A stretch of DNA of 64,000 bases from Strix aluco (taxonomy: Eukaryota > Chordata > Aves > Strigiformes > Strigidae): contig NC_133931.1 of NCBI RefSeq assembly GCF_031877795.1, positions 19,785,764 to 19,849,763 of the forward strand, given 5' to 3'. Below are positions 27,075 to 41,700 of the stretch, piece by piece. A model generated the notes under the pieces. The model did not search any database, was not told the DNA's origin, and saw only the letters and a list, made by a program, of their open reading frames with translations. Every line of letters starts with the position of its first letter. The first letter of the stretch is position 1. Both the position numbers and the translations under genes were made by a program.

Positions 27075-28584
27075 AAATAAAAAATGTCTGAGACAGTAAC
27101 AACTTTTTTTAAAATAAATCCTGTGATATGTAAAACATTCTGTCTTACACATCACCTCAGAGGCCAGTTCAGCTAAGTTCCAGTTGTGTAATTAAGGCCA
27201 GTCAATACTTCAGATAAGATGCATATGTGCAATGTGCCGAGTCATTAGTAGTCCTTGAGACTATCAAGAACTGAATCTTTTTTCTTCTTCGTTGCATGCA
27301 AGACAACACATTTTTTCCCGAAGGAATCACTGCATGCTGTCACCTGCTGCAGCCACCCACTCAGCAAGGCAAAATGCTGGGCTGTGCAGGCCAGTGACAC
27401 CCCACGAGGGCAGCTGTGCACACACACAGCAGCAACCACGGCTGCTCACTCCTGGCTGGCTGGAAGCCACTTTATGAAGGTTTGTGACCTGTTGCTTTCA
27501 CAAATAGACATATTGTAAAACTCTGAGAGACACCCCAGGACAAAGCACCTGCAAAATACACTTACACCAGAAATATTTTTTTCATTTAACAGCATCTGAA
27601 ACCATTAAGTCAGCAAATAATAGTGTTCCTGAAAGTGGAAAAAAATAAGCCAAACCGTTTTCCTTCCAAAGTCTGAAACATAATTCCTAGGCTGCAAACT
27701 TAGCCAATTTCTATCCCACAATTACATTTTTGCTCGTTTTAAATCTAAATCTATTGCAAACTGCGACTGAGATTTTACAGCATATCAACTCCATATTTAA
27801 AACTCAGTCACTAATTCCAATATGACATATTTCTTACAATAGGCCAAATGGACCTTTAACGGCAATGGTTTATATTAAAAAAGGACTTAAAAAGGGTTAA
27901 GGAACTCTTTACAGTAGGAATGCTCACTGCAAAGGTAAAGCAGGGAGCAGTTAAAATGCAAGAGCTAGAAATAGTATGATTTTGTCTTCAGAGCAGAAAA
28001 TTGCCTATGGAAATACACCACTGTCCAGCAAAACTTTTAAAGTGACCAGGGCAAATGATGAGCAAAAGTTTCATTGTCAAGAAATGAGACTTGGTAATGG
28101 GTCTGGCAGATGCTGAAATGACAGCCAAGCGGTGCTGCCTTATATCCACTGTCTGTCAAAGAGATGAAGAAATGCAGAGAGGTGAAGGACTTATAAGGTG
28201 AAAGACTGGGCACACAAAACCTTCAATGCAAGTGTCACTTCAAGTTTTCTCTTCAAAACTCTGCCTCACTTGCTTGAGGCAACGCTCCCACTTTATGAAA
28301 TGGTTGCAGCCATTTCAGTGTAGGAGATATTGACACCACGGCCACATAGCAGTGTGTAGTGGTATGCCGAGCTGTAGATTATTTGCTAACATTATGCTCT
28401 TGCTTCACCATCTTGTACTGTGCACTTATGCCGGATGATCTAAATTCAGTCTCAGATCAAAATCTTTAAGCAGAAGCAGTTACATCCACTGTGCCTCAGA
28501 GCAAGCTGCCCACCTGCCTGTTTCTGCAGTGCCAGTGCTGTAAGCTGCTTCCCTCCAAGCTTCCTCTGCAATGGCATCTTACCT

Positions 28585-28596
28585 GGGGGGGGGGGG
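28585..28596. repeat. G homopolymer (12 G)
   Basis: An uninterrupted run of twelve G after ACCT and before AAATTC. Such runs are error-prone in sequencing, so its exact length may not be reliable. Confidence 0.9.
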
Positions 28597-31500
28597 AAAT
28601 TCACCCCTCCTTTGAGCTCCCCATATACACCATCTAAAACAAGCTCATGTTTTAAAATACTAACAGCTTATTATCTCACTAGTTTTTCACTTTTGCATGG
28701 AAAATACTATTACTTGCAAAGCATTCACAGCTTTTCTTCTCCATCTGAAAATATTCTTCCTGATTTGAAATATAGGGAGCATGGAAGAGGTCCAGCTACA
28801 ACCTGAAATTCAGACCAGCTTCTAAGTAACACCATGGCCAGGGGTGGCTTCACACTGACCGGTAATTCAAGAAAACCTTGATCAATTTTCATAAGACCCA
28901 AATACCTAGAAGGTCAAGAAAAAGGCAAACATATTTTCTATAATAAATTTTGGAAGGATTAAAAATAATGACACCAAATCACATCCTGGGTGACCTTTAA
29001 GTGGATTCACTCAGGAGCTGTAAGATGCATCTGTGGGCTACTGGAGGGAAAAACAGCATATCTCTACAGTGTACGCCCAAGGCACGCCGGAGCCCACTCA
29101 CAAACTTGAACTTGCCTCACATCCATGCTGGTGGACACAAGCAAGCTCAAGATAGAAGGCAATGTTTCTTTGTGACTGAACGTCAGGAGAAAAACCCTGG
29201 GCTCTCAGTAGCGTGTGTCAAAACATACACCAGTGTGTACCTGCCACACGTTACACACAGCATTACAGATCAGCAGTTGTCCCATGCTTCCAGGATCTCT
29301 TCATTTGCTGTCAATGGTTAGAGATGTTTTAGATCTTATCTCTAACCAGCTGGCATGGAGTAAATGTTTCCATGTCTTGGTGTTTTTCTAGCTACCTTCC
29401 TGACAGTGCTTCTCATCCCAATGCTGTCCTTGCTCTGCCTGGCCACACCTTGGCTTCTCTCACTGTGCTACAAAGGAGAAGGCCACACCCATCCCTCCTG
29501 CCTGGTCACCTGGCCAGAGCAATAGAGGGGAGGGTTCCTGTTATTACAAATTTGTTCCTTCCCTAAAGACGGGAGTGGCTTTTGCTACTCCCTACAAGAA
29601 CTCACATGTAACAACGCCAGTCAAAGCTGAACCACAGCTACCGCTCCAGTGCATACCTCCAGCCACACTATGCACTTAACCAAAACCTGTTTCAAGTCAA
29701 CATAAACTAAACTGAAATCCATGCGGTAGTTTACCCAATGTAATTACAGTGGATTAGGTTTAATTTCCCATTCAGCTTACCGTGGCAAGCACTCAGCACC
29801 ACCACTACAGCCTCCACCCATGAATGAAGCACCACACTGCTGTTTCTCTTCCCAGAGTAGTTCTCCATGTGCACAGCTGCGGTTGGTGATTTCCTTGGTT
29901 GACCTGGCTACTATATGACCAATTTGATCAGATTACCATGGTAAATAATGTCCTAACTTCATCCCTCTCAACATCCATGCTTACAGTGGTTAATAACTAC
30001 ATTTAATAGAAGCCTTGCATGTGAGTTTTCAAAAACCTTTCACTCTCTGCAAACCTGAACACCCCGGTTTCAAACTTGTCGCATGGAAAAACCATGCAGC
30101 AGGTGACACAAGAACCCACCAACATCACTGACTGACTTTTGCAGAAAGACTCTCCTTAGACCTGAAGCCTGCTATTCAATTACTTCTAAAGCAATATTCC
30201 CAATAAAAAAGCATAGGATAGGAAGAAGGTAATACAGCACCAGAAATAATGCATTGTAGAACTTTATGGCTGCAGCCATAACTGTACAACCTTCACAAAT
30301 AGGTGATGAAGCTTAGCCCAAACTTAGCCTAAAAAGCATCAGGTCTTCACTACACTCCTGTTGAACCCCTCCAGTTCCCAGTGAATCCTCTGAGATACCA
30401 TGAGCAGGCACAGAGAAACATCTCCAGCCCGGTGTGCAGTGTAACGGCCACCACGTGCTCCACGTACTCTACCGGGCACTGTTGGGGCATGTTCTTCATT
30501 GGATTTGCTTTTGAATGTAGCAGAAGGCTGGTGTTTGAAAGCATCCTGGGTCTCCAAGCTTCAAAAGCACATGTGGGATTTGTCCCACAGACAAAAATCT
30601 TCTGTAGGGCTTGGCTCTGGGGAGGGCTCTCTCACAATGAACAAGCACAGCAAGTTTGGATATACTATACCTCATCAAGTAGATGGTTTATCAGGATTTA
30701 AACCTGACTATGCCTCATAAACATGTCCTTTCAAAGAGCCACTCATAAACTGGAAACAACACATCCTGCAAAGGGGAAAGTGTGGCCTACAGTTAACTTA
30801 TTTATTCCTATCTAACATACTACAGACGTCCTGATTTTTACAGCATTACATGTTTTGAACCTTTTCAGTAAAGTGGAGGTTTCTTATTTCAGCCTAACTG
30901 CTGTTAATCTGTTCCAAATGTTAACATTACAAATAAGGTCTGGTTACCATCTCTGCCCCAAGTCGATAATAGGAACAGAGCTGATCAGCATCTGGTTTAG
31001 TTCAGAGTACAACTTGCTGCCTAATACTGCAGAATTTGGGTTGGAAGATCATTGCATTTCATGAACACCACAAAAAAATTAAACTAACAACACTCACATA
31101 CAGTCATGTGTCATTATTTATTGCTCTATAGGCTTGCTAAAGATGGAATATCGCATTACTAATTTTGGCAAATTCCAGCACACATAAACAGGCCAAAACC
31201 TCATAACATAAATTATACCAGAGCTGCCTAACGATAATTAAAAAAATTCAGTCACTTACTTTCCAGACTTGTGATGGAAAAATAGTTTAAAAATAAGAGA
31301 AAATTTTAAATCAGTCTCTTATTTTGTCATATATTTTGAACACTTGAATCGTTACGTGTCTCGTTCATTGCAAGGTACTTGGCAATACAGCACTTTCAAT
31401 ATACGGAAAACTATGGTTATAAATGAAAATGGTCTAAAAATTATTTATAAAATACAAATTAGTATTTTAATGGAATGTAACACTGACCTTAAACTCACAA

Positions 31501-34500
31501 CACCAAGTTCATGTTTAGATCAAAATAAAACCTCCTATTGAGTTAAATCAGAGCTGAATCCAACTCTCAGTATACAGAATAATTCATCTCAGGATCAACT
31601 GTGACCTCTCCTGTGACTTCTCCTTTCTCCCTTCAAGCACTTCTTATACTTTATTCCAAATCACTTTACTGTGTGATCTATCATTTTGCAGTTGATCATA
31701 CAAAAAGTCTGCATACAACATATTTCAATTACATTTCTTTTGTTAATCTAAATGGCAGATTATCCTTTATAAACTCGAAGACTACAGGATCAAAAGCTCT
31801 TGACATGTATAGGAAATAAACCACGAATAATTAATGAAAGTTTTAGCTTAGCAAGACATGCTAACTTATATCCATCACCTATTCATATTAAAGGTCAGTT
31901 TGAGTAAAAAAAATTAATAGCCACCTCAAATATGAAAAGACCATTTTTTAAATGAATGTGTAGAATGCTTAAAACATCTGGAGCCTGTATAAAATGTACA
32001 TGAATTCTGCCAAATTTACCCCGCACTTTCCTGTCAGCTGAAGCACTGACTGGGGTGACCCGCATGACATAAATTTCTTGTTACCTGTGAGAAACAACTG
32101 GACACAGAAATTACTTCTTTCCCCAGACAGATGTAGCTGGTTGATCAGCCAACTAGTAATATAATATTTATGAAGTTAAGCAGGATAAAACTGATAAGCA
32201 CATGTATTAATTTCATGGCAACACCTACAAGAAGTGATTTTTTGGGGCACAACAGAATCCATTCATCCTATTTTACATTTGAGAAATCTGAAGCAGAAAA
32301 ATCCTAAATTACTGAATTGCACCATGTCGCAGAGCCAAGTCAGTAACAAAACTCAGAAAGTGGCAGGCTGCTTCATGCTAGTCACAAAACTATACCATTG
32401 CCCACATTTTAGCAAGATTTCTCTCATTGTAACAGATTTGAGTAACTACCCTGCCACTCCACACGTGGAAGAATAATTAAAGATAATTTCCAGCAAATTT
32501 CCAGCATTTTCTGCATACAGATTTCATCAGAGAGATTTTAAACTACTTAAGGGGGAAAAAAGGAATAACCCCACAAACTGAATGACTCAAGAGATGACAC
32601 ATCACTAGTAACACAAAGATCAGCACTTACAGGTGTCTTTTACAGGAAGATCGGCATAAGAAGGAAACCTATCTACTCAACTCAGCTGAAATCATATACA
32701 AAAACCCAAACCCCACCAACCTTAAGCAGGTAAGAAAAATAAACTAATGCTTTAGATCTGTCTGCTGAAACAACATGCATCTTCCTTATCAGCACAAGTT
32801 ACATCATTTGTCCTCTGAGCCAAGCAATGTGCTAAGTTAATTGATTGTAAAGAAGATGCATCTGGATGTCTGAAAGATAATTCACTTTATTCAAGCTCAG
32901 TTATCACTTCAGTAGTTTGCTGACACATGAAGTTCTTCATGAAGGAAAGGCAAAGTGTCTAAGCAAGGTTTCTTCCCCTTTTAAACTGTCAAGAGAAGCA
33001 ACTTAACTAGGTTGGCCCATCTCTAGCTCCTACTGACTCATAAAGAAGCAAGGACCTCTCCTCATCTTTCTCTTCCTTTACACTGCTTAGAATTAATTCT
33101 CCATTTATTATTGTTTAAACAATACAGAACTTAAATTAAGCAACAAAATAATTTTTTTCTCTATGTTCCTTCTTAAAAACAAATCTCTTGCCAGGCCAAC
33201 TTACTTTCTGGCTTCTTCCTTTTTTCATAGGCCTTACCTGAGCTGAAGCCTGCCCCTGCAAATGTCCACATGTGTAATGACCTTCTTGGGCAACCATCAG
33301 TAGATAAAGTTGGGAACTAGGCTCTGCAGAGACTGCAAGGATTTCAGAAATTCGTTAACCTGGTTTATCTGAACTTGAGGAGCCTGGGCTGAATTTGGTC
33401 CCCATAGGTATCTGAGTCTGTACTGCCTTCTCAGATTTTCACCTGGGGGTCTCTTCTTCACTCACTCTTTAGGACAGAACCAGCTGTGTATGAGCCTCCT
33501 CTCACCAGCCACCACTCCATCCTGTCCCCACCTTGATTCTGCTCTGAAAAAAGAGCTGATGCTTCCCTTCATGCCTCCTCCCAAGAGCAGCCACAACTTA
33601 GGAGGTGTCTCTTCCTCCGGAGAGGAGAAGATGATGGCCAGGACGAGCAGCTGGGTGCTGCTTTTACAGTGAGCTAGAAGGGGGAAGGTGATTAGGGAAC
33701 AGAACTGCCAAAACCCCCAGGAGAACCCTGACCTTTCCCTTGCTGGATTCTGTTGGAACAGAAAACTGTGCACAGAGAAGGCAGACAGTGCTCTGAGTAA
33801 AACAGCCCACCTTTGCCTTTTCAGACACAGCCAAAGCTCCATAAAATTGCCTATTCTGTGCAGCTGCCTGCTGTTCTGACCTACCTTGAAGCTTAGAGAA
33901 ACCGTCCATACCCATACAATACAAAGTGCATTAGCAAGCAAAGAAAGGGAGCAAGCACTGACAGCAGATTCTTGTTTCCTTTCCCTGTAAAGTTCCAGGT
34001 TTGTTAGCTTAAAAAGATGGAACAAACTTGATTATTTTTAATGCCTCTGAGCCACTGTATATTAAATAAATAGTAAAGTCCAAGTCCTGGTTGTGAAAGA
34101 TTGCGATTAATAGTGTAGTCATTAGGACCCATAAAAGCCAGATGCTTTCCACAGAAAAGCATATGTTTCACTGGAGCTTTCTCAGGCTTGGGTTTAAGGA
34201 ATTTTAGTGAGAGAGAAACCCAAGCTATCAAAGCTAATTGGCCAATCTCTCCTATTGAGTTCTCCCATTTTTCCAACTGTCTGTGGGCCAGAAACTGACT
34301 CAGCAACATGATGGTTAGGTCACTTGCTGGGAATATGAGAAACTCAAGTTCAAAGTCTCTCTCTCAATCAGGTAGACAACATAAACCTCCATCTCTTACA
34401 ACCCAGGGAAATGACTCAGTCATTAGGTTACCTGTAATCAGTGTGGAGTCAACCTTGTGGGTATGGCTTTTTCAGCAGTGAAAAGGTTTCTGTTTTTTTC

Positions 34501-37500
34501 TAATATGGAACAAACCCAGAAGTCAAACCTCAGTTTTATTGTAAAACAAAATTCTTGCATTCTGGCCAGTCCTCAGTAATATCACTTCCCATTTAAACAG
34601 TTGTCTTCATTCAGGGTGTTTGTGCTCCCCTCCCTCCCACCCCCACAGTGGCACTGAAGAGTTGGTTCCACAGCCTTCTTCAGATCACTGGGGACCTGAC
34701 AGCAGATAGATATCCTCCTGCCGTCTTCGATTCCTCTGTTTCATTTACCTGAAGTGGTCAGAAATAAGTGAACATAGGCAGTATCTGTCAGCTTTCTGGT
34801 ATTTTTTACTCAGTGCCAAAGAACACACCCACAGTTCTCACCCACCACTGAAAAGGAAACAGGACAAAACAACAGAAAAACCACCACCCTGGCGTGACCA
34901 GACGTCATCCCTCAGTTCTCATGCATGTCATGGTTGGCCACAGCATACGGACAGAAACCCTGCCCCAAAGAACCACCGCAAAAGATGTAACTGGTGGGAG
35001 GTAACAGGCGAGAGACTGCAGGAATGGAGGGAGCATGCAGAAAAAAGACCATGTGGCTCCAGAGCCCAGCAGAGCACAGGCTTTCTTATATCTTCTCTAT
35101 TTCAAGCAGGCCTTTTACCTCACTCACTTGTACCACTTCCAGTCTCTGCAGTCTTTCTTGCATTAATTTTGTTTAAAATGTTGGTCTTACTGCCTTAGTC
35201 AGCAGTCACTTTTGTTGCTTTCTTCCGATAATTTTACACGTAGATGGCCATATATGAAAAAGCACTTTTCAATTGCTTATAAATACACAGCCAGCGCAAC
35301 CTAGACAACTATCTATTCTGCTTCCACTTAGGAGTCTGGCAAATGAAGGACACAAAAGAAGAGAAAAAAAGTTGGTGCCTAAATTTAAGAATTGAATCCA
35401 CGTCTAAGCACTTAAGCACTTAAATATGTGGTCTGATTTAAAAAAAAAATTGGAATCAAAAAACTGCCAAATGGGAGCCGATGACTTGGAGAATTCCATC
35501 CCTTATTTTGTTGCCTAAATAGCAATCCAGGAATAGGGCTCAGGAGCTCATTTTAAACAAAATATTTGTATGTATGCTGGCTAGAGCTGGATGGAATAAA
35601 TCAGATCATTGGTCCCCTCTGAACTGGCAAATCAGTGGAATTTTTAAAAAAGAACTATTCATATTATACAGGCATTCAGAAGATTGTACACGACAGTCGG
35701 GCACTGAAAGGATACGAGAAAGGTTGTCCTAAAGATAGATGTTAGAGCTGGGTAACTGGCACTACTGCCTTGGCACAGAAGGCCCAGGTGCTCTCAACCT
35801 GGAACCTGCGTAAGGCGCTGCCCCTTGCACTAACCTCAGCCACCCACCAGTCTATCAGGCTCCTACCCCTAAATATTCACTTTCTGTTATGTAGTTACAC
35901 AGCTCAAACGCAGGTATCAGCCAGCCTAAATGAACCTTCTTCGCAGAGGACTTTTTCTTCAGCAAACTTTACATAAAGAAACAGCCTAAGGAAAAACAGC
36001 TATAATTTCTTGCTAGGCTTCTTTATCTGATTCTCTCCCAAAGTGATGGCATCTTGTATCGATTTGCTCTCAGAGTTGCTCCCAGATGACCACATCCACA
36101 TCTTTGCTTTATTGAGAAGATGGTTTGTAGGTGGAAAAGCCTTTATGTTCCTTGAAACTACTCTGATAATAGCTGTAGCTACTTCTTTCATATGGCTAAT
36201 CAGGCTGAAAATTACCTGAATATGGGAGCTTCCCAGGAGGAGTATCAGCAAAGGCTCCTTTCTCGGCCTGGGCGGTGCCTACACTTAACTAAATCAAAGT
36301 TTACTTAAAAGCTTATTAGAACTTTTGGCTCCATACAGACATCACATTTCTGGGAAGTTTTGATCAAAAAGCTTGGCATGGCTACAATTACAATATTGTT
36401 ACAAGTCAGTAAATGTTATTGATATGTTTAAAACAGAAATTGTGTTCATTTTATATACAATTTGTCTCAACTGCAGTCAGCAAGACCAAGGTATTTATAG
36501 GTTTTTTAGAATTTTCATCCTCCCTTTGAATCTTTCAAACATATTTTCAGCTTATAATAAAGCCTGCCACTAATGCCCAACCAGCCCAAACAATAATCAT
36601 TCAATGAAAAAAAGGAATAACAATGTTGATTACCAAATTAAAAGGATGCAGCAGCTATTGACTTTTAATAGACCTATTAACAATTTTTTATGGTTTTCAT
36701 TCTTGATTCTAACTTAAACAGAATGAACTGCAGCAGTTGTACAGAGAAACTGCTCTACCGGGTAGTTTTCTTATGCCCACATCATGATCTATCCACATTT
36801 ACACAATTTCCAAAGTCTAAACTGAACCAAATAATTCTCTGACAGCCAGTGACAGCTTTGAGTGTTGTACCTGTATTTAATGGAATAAAAACCACAAACC
36901 AACTTGTCAGACACACCACTGTGTCAAGCTCAATTACCTGAATAAACAGAGGTAATGGTTAATTGTACTTGCTGCTCACTTTTTTGAAAGTGCCTCAGTG
37001 TTGATTTTTGCAGTCTCTTCCCAAGAGGATTACATCTGCCTGGTTTAAAATTTCAGTTCCAAGCATCACGTCCAAAACCTAAAAGCTTGCTACAGAAAAA
37101 CTGTATAAACTTGGAAAAAGATCATTCATTCTTTGGGGAAAATTAGCCTTGATCCTAAGAGGAATCTTACTGAAGTAAGCCCCATCTGTGGGACAAGTAG
37201 AGCTTATATTGCCGATGTAAATAGGGCGTGATCTGTCATGATGGAAGCCCATCAGGAACTTTTCCCAAGTGACCAGCCACTCTAAATGTGTCTTTCTCCA
37301 CTGGCAGCCCCGAGGCAGATGCCTACATGGTAGCCAAACAGCATGAGGAACCCTAACATCAACAAGGTCACATTGAAAACAGTTAAAATACACAGGGATG
37401 AGGAGAAAAACATTTTTGAACTATTTCAAATAATTTCAAGTTAATTTCAATTTTTTTTAAACACAACCTTGTACCTCTCAATATTTATGTAATGCAAAAG

Positions 37501-37660
37501 CACAGCATATTTTGTCATCTTCTACGGCGAAGAGAAATAGTGGACCTATGCAGACTCATGCAAGCTGAAAAGGTGGCTCTTCTCTCCAGCCATCCCTTTG
37601 ACCTTGGATAAAGGGCCTCCATCTGGAAGTGTTTTCCCTAAGTTATTCACTCCATGCTCT

Positions 37661-37682
37661 TACACACACACACACACACACA
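37661..37682. repeat. (CA)n microsatellite
   Basis: About ten to eleven uninterrupted AC units (TACACACAC...). A potentially polymorphic simple repeat in intergenic DNA. Confidence 0.95.
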
Positions 37683-38543
37683 AAGGCCCACTGACTGCAA
37701 GAACTAAACTGCAGTCACCATGACACCATGAGTAATAGATCTTTCTATACATTTGCACGTCCTTCAGCACAGATAAAATCCACCCTCTTACATTCCTTGT
37801 CAAGCACCCACAAAGGAGCAAAGCAGACTGCAGATGTTTAGCAGGACAGGTCTGTTGTCTCATGTCCTTTCAGTCCAAGGCAAAGACTTATATGCTGACC
37901 TTTAGGTGTGCACCAATAATTGAGCGCGCTGAAGCTAAGAACGTGCAAAACATTCACAGATCCAGGATCAATCCAGCAAACTGATCCAACTGTACCCTCA
38001 CCTCTGCACCTAGCCTCACTGAAACTGGTAGGGTACCACATTGGCACGAATCTTCTGCAAGATGCCTGCTGTGCAGAGGCCAAGGGGAGAAAAGTCAAAT
38101 ACAGAGGGCAGTCCCCAGTACCTGCAGGCAGATTCATGCCAATGTGCAGCCCTACCACTGGCTGGGTGAAGACTCACGCACTCTGTTGGGTCTCAAGCAT
38201 AGGTATCTGAGCTCCTACTCCGTAGGCTCTGGGCTGTGCTGGTCCAGTCTTATGCAGTCCTTTTCAGTTGCGATGGCAGGAACGCTCACCTCTGCGAGCC
38301 TAAGTGCGGATGAATGGCATTTTCTTTGCAACTTGCCATAGGAAGTGCTACTATGGCATATGGGTTGAAGAGCCCTTTATGCTGCTCTCCAGCCTTTCTT
38401 CCTTCTAGACAAGCATTAAAAGGATTGCAGTGCTTTATAGAGGGGATTTCCTCATCACAGAACAAAATAAATTCACCTATGAAGCGCACTGGTAAAGGTG
38501 TTCCATTTCACATCCAGCAGCTGAAAAACAATTTTCTCTACCA

Positions 38544-38736
38544 GAGGTGGTTTTTTTGGGGTTGGGGTTGCTTGGGGTTTTTTTGCTTTAGTTTTGGGTT
38601 TTTTTGTGGGGTGGTGCTTGGGGGTTTTTTTGGGGGGGAGGCGGGGGGGGTGTGTGCTGGGTTTTTTTTGTTTGGTTGGTTTTGTGTGGGGTTTTGTTGT
38701 TTGTTGCTTGGTTTTTTTTGTTTGGCTGGATTTTTT
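38544..38736 (+). repeat. G/T-only low-complexity tract with G-quadruplex potential
   Basis: About 190 bases on the plus strand are almost entirely G and T, with runs of 3-8 G separated by T-rich loops. The section around 38628-38648 (GGGGGGG, AGGC, GGGGGGGG) meets the usual four-run G-quadruplex pattern. The open frame through it encodes only G/F/W/C low complexity and is not a gene. It lies about 3.4 kb downstream of the EMC2 poly(A) site. Confidence 0.85.
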
Positions 38737-41700
38737 AAGAGGCAGGTAGATTTATGACCATTTATTTCTGAAAAGTAGTCTCTGGGTTGGATCCAACTTC
38801 CAGCTGGTGCATATCAAGATCTATAAGGGTGCAGAGTCATTCCAGATAAGGTAATGGCTAATTTCAAGTACTTTTTTCTCCCTGTAGCTTCAAGTATCTG
38901 TAGTTAAGCAATAATTAGTCCTAAAGTTCTAGTCATGCACTGAACAATGCAAGTAATAAGCAGTATTTCAAGACATACTAAACAGTATTCGTTTTCTAGA
39001 CAAAGCCACATACAAGAACTGTTCTAACACTCCTCCACTCTGACACCAACTTGAGGGAGGGTGGGAGACCTGTCCTTTCCCTGCATACTGGGGTACATGC
39101 AGATTGCATGGCACTGTTTCACTGCAATCTGTATGGTTTAGATTTTAATGGAGTGTTGGTTTTAGAGCTGAATATATGGAAGCTCTTGAGTTACAAGAAT
39201 TATTATTGCAAACCTGACTACAGCTACAGTTGGTGTTCTTGGAAGATGAGGGTGCAAGTAACAAGAAGCTAACAAATTCATGCCAGTAAGTCAAGTTTAA
39301 TTTGCTTTCCTTTTCCCCTCCCTTCTAAAGCTGGCTGAAATACAAGTTCCACTGTAAATGCAGTGACTAGCAAACATGGATGCCATCACAAATACAGCAC
39401 TGCCAAGAGGAAGTCCGCCGTTGACCAATAACAGAGTTTCCAATAACAACTGCAAGATATTCTGGGCACTGAACTGAAGAGATTTAGGGATATATTCTAA
39501 ACAAGATGTGCTTTTTGCAGCTACAGAATATGAATTGTATAACATTTGGACAAAAGCTTTTTAAGAAGTCACCAGTAACTTGTATTATAAAGGCAGAATT
39601 GGAGGTTTTGCTGGCTCTTCAATGACCTTTACTTCAACAGATAACACTAAGCTCTCCCTATCAAGCCTAGTATCAAAATATGGCTGCAAAAAATAAAGAC
39701 ACAAGTTATCGCTACACAGTTTGGCATTGCAAAGGTCTCAAGTTTTTGCTGTTGACTGAAACAATATGAAAACATAGCTGGTAATTTTGGAGAAAGACTT
39801 CAAGCTTTATAATATTTTTGTGTAGCATTTGTCACTGTCAGAGCACAATACAGAAAATCGAGTTCATTTGTTAAGGAAGTAACCCGTTCTTTGAAAAGCT
39901 ACTCTTTAATGCAAGACAGCATCAGTGACATATTACAAAATCATTTACTAGAACTGGAAAATTACTTTTATAAAGATCACATTATGTCACAGCTTCTCTT
40001 CTGTGACCTTTGCTTGCTGAGAGTTCAGGGCATTAATACAGTTACTTCCCCTGCAGACGCACGATTTCTTAACCTTTTTTTTTTTCATTTGAATATGGAA
40101 AAAACCCCAAATTTCCATTGCTGCAATTCAATAGTTCTATCAAAGACTGCCCATGCATTTTCACAGGAGTAATTTATTTTATCTTTGACGTAAATACAAA
40201 TTTGTCATAATTATTTGCTAGGTAAATTTGTAAGCTCTACTATGTGGGAATTATGCCAAAATACAAGCACAAATCAGAGTGCTAAATATTAATTTTGAAA
40301 AGATGCTAAGCAGTAGTGAAAACCAGAAGGTTCTAAGCAGCCAAATTAGATGAAACTTGTCATCAAATCATGAAAACAAGATACAGAACAAAATTCCTTA
40401 CAGAGAAACTGATATACTATATGCCTGAGTCTGATGTTGTTATGTTAAAAGTTGCCTCTGAATAAAACATTAGATACGACAATTTCCAGCAGCATAGATG
40501 CCTGTTGCACAAGAATACTGCACTGATGTTTTTTAATACCTTGGAGGTAAAATGTTATGGACTGCTAAGTAATTTTAGTTAACCATACAGCTTCCCACCA
40601 TTTTTAATTTTAGAATTAACAACGAAGCAACCAATTAGCAACCAAGTTATTTGAGATGCAGGTAAAATAAAAAAAAGACTAATGAGGGTTTAAAACTCTA
40701 GATGGCACACTCATACAGTAAAAGACTATAAATCTGAACAGAAATACATAGGTTCACCTATGATATTTTCTAGGTTTTCCACCTGAAACGTAAATAATTT
40801 ATCTGAAAATACTGTTCCGAGGCCAGTTTGTGCATTACTACTATAAAAGGATCTTCAGTATTTCCCAAGTTAGAATTGGGTGATTTAATATAATACTATG
40901 CAGTATTTGCAGTTTTATATTTCAACAGTACTGAATTAAGTTAATTTAACATTCCACATACAATTAATTCTCATGGCATAGCACCCATCCTGTCACACTA
41001 TCACACTCCAACCTACTTCATGGATAATGGGAATGAGATTTTACATGTTTCTTAAAGGCACAGTTTCATGCAACAACCAGTTCAGTCGTACACATTTTCA
41101 AGCTTTGAACTCACAAGGAAAGTTTTTGTTGCTGCCTTGTTTTTAAGTAGGAGCTCAGCTTTGGTTTATTACATCAAATCCAGGGTCATAAAAAGGGCAT
41201 TTTAATACACAGCCTTTAACCTACCCATCCATATAGAGTAGGTAGTATAAAATATGAAACTCAAACCAGGTTGGATGGTGGTAACAGTCACAAAAATGAC
41301 ATTGCAATATTTTTATTAGAATTTGTCAAGGGTATGTTGCTGCTGTTATGCAATCTTACTGAAGCCAGAACAAATGAAATGACAGCTGTGCGACCGAATT
41401 GCCACAGTACACACCTGGACAACAACCAGAATGATCAGAACTGCAAAATGCATGAATTAGGATGCTTGACTAATTATCTGAGTAAATAAACAAGTATCTA
41501 AAGACAAATAAATTATTGATTTACAGTGTACTATATGCTTCATGCTAATGATGTAAAACCACTTTTATCCTCCAGTAAGTACAAGGCAGTTGAACAAGCT
41601 ATCTGGTCCTTACAATGCAGTAACACTTGGTTACTGTGGAGAAGCTAATATACCATAGTTTACATCACAGTGAAGGGGTACCCATACCATAGGTACCAAA

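Noticed and set aside
38314..38757. 147-codon plus-strand ORF
   Set aside because: Its C-terminal half is translated G/T low-complexity (Gly/Phe/Trp/Cys) and the rest has no motif.
38776..38840. Possible second copy of the hairpin-like old repeat (CCAGCTGGTGCATATCAAGA)
   Set aside because: Only one arm resembles the family and no central GAAGTCAATGG is present; too weak to annotate.
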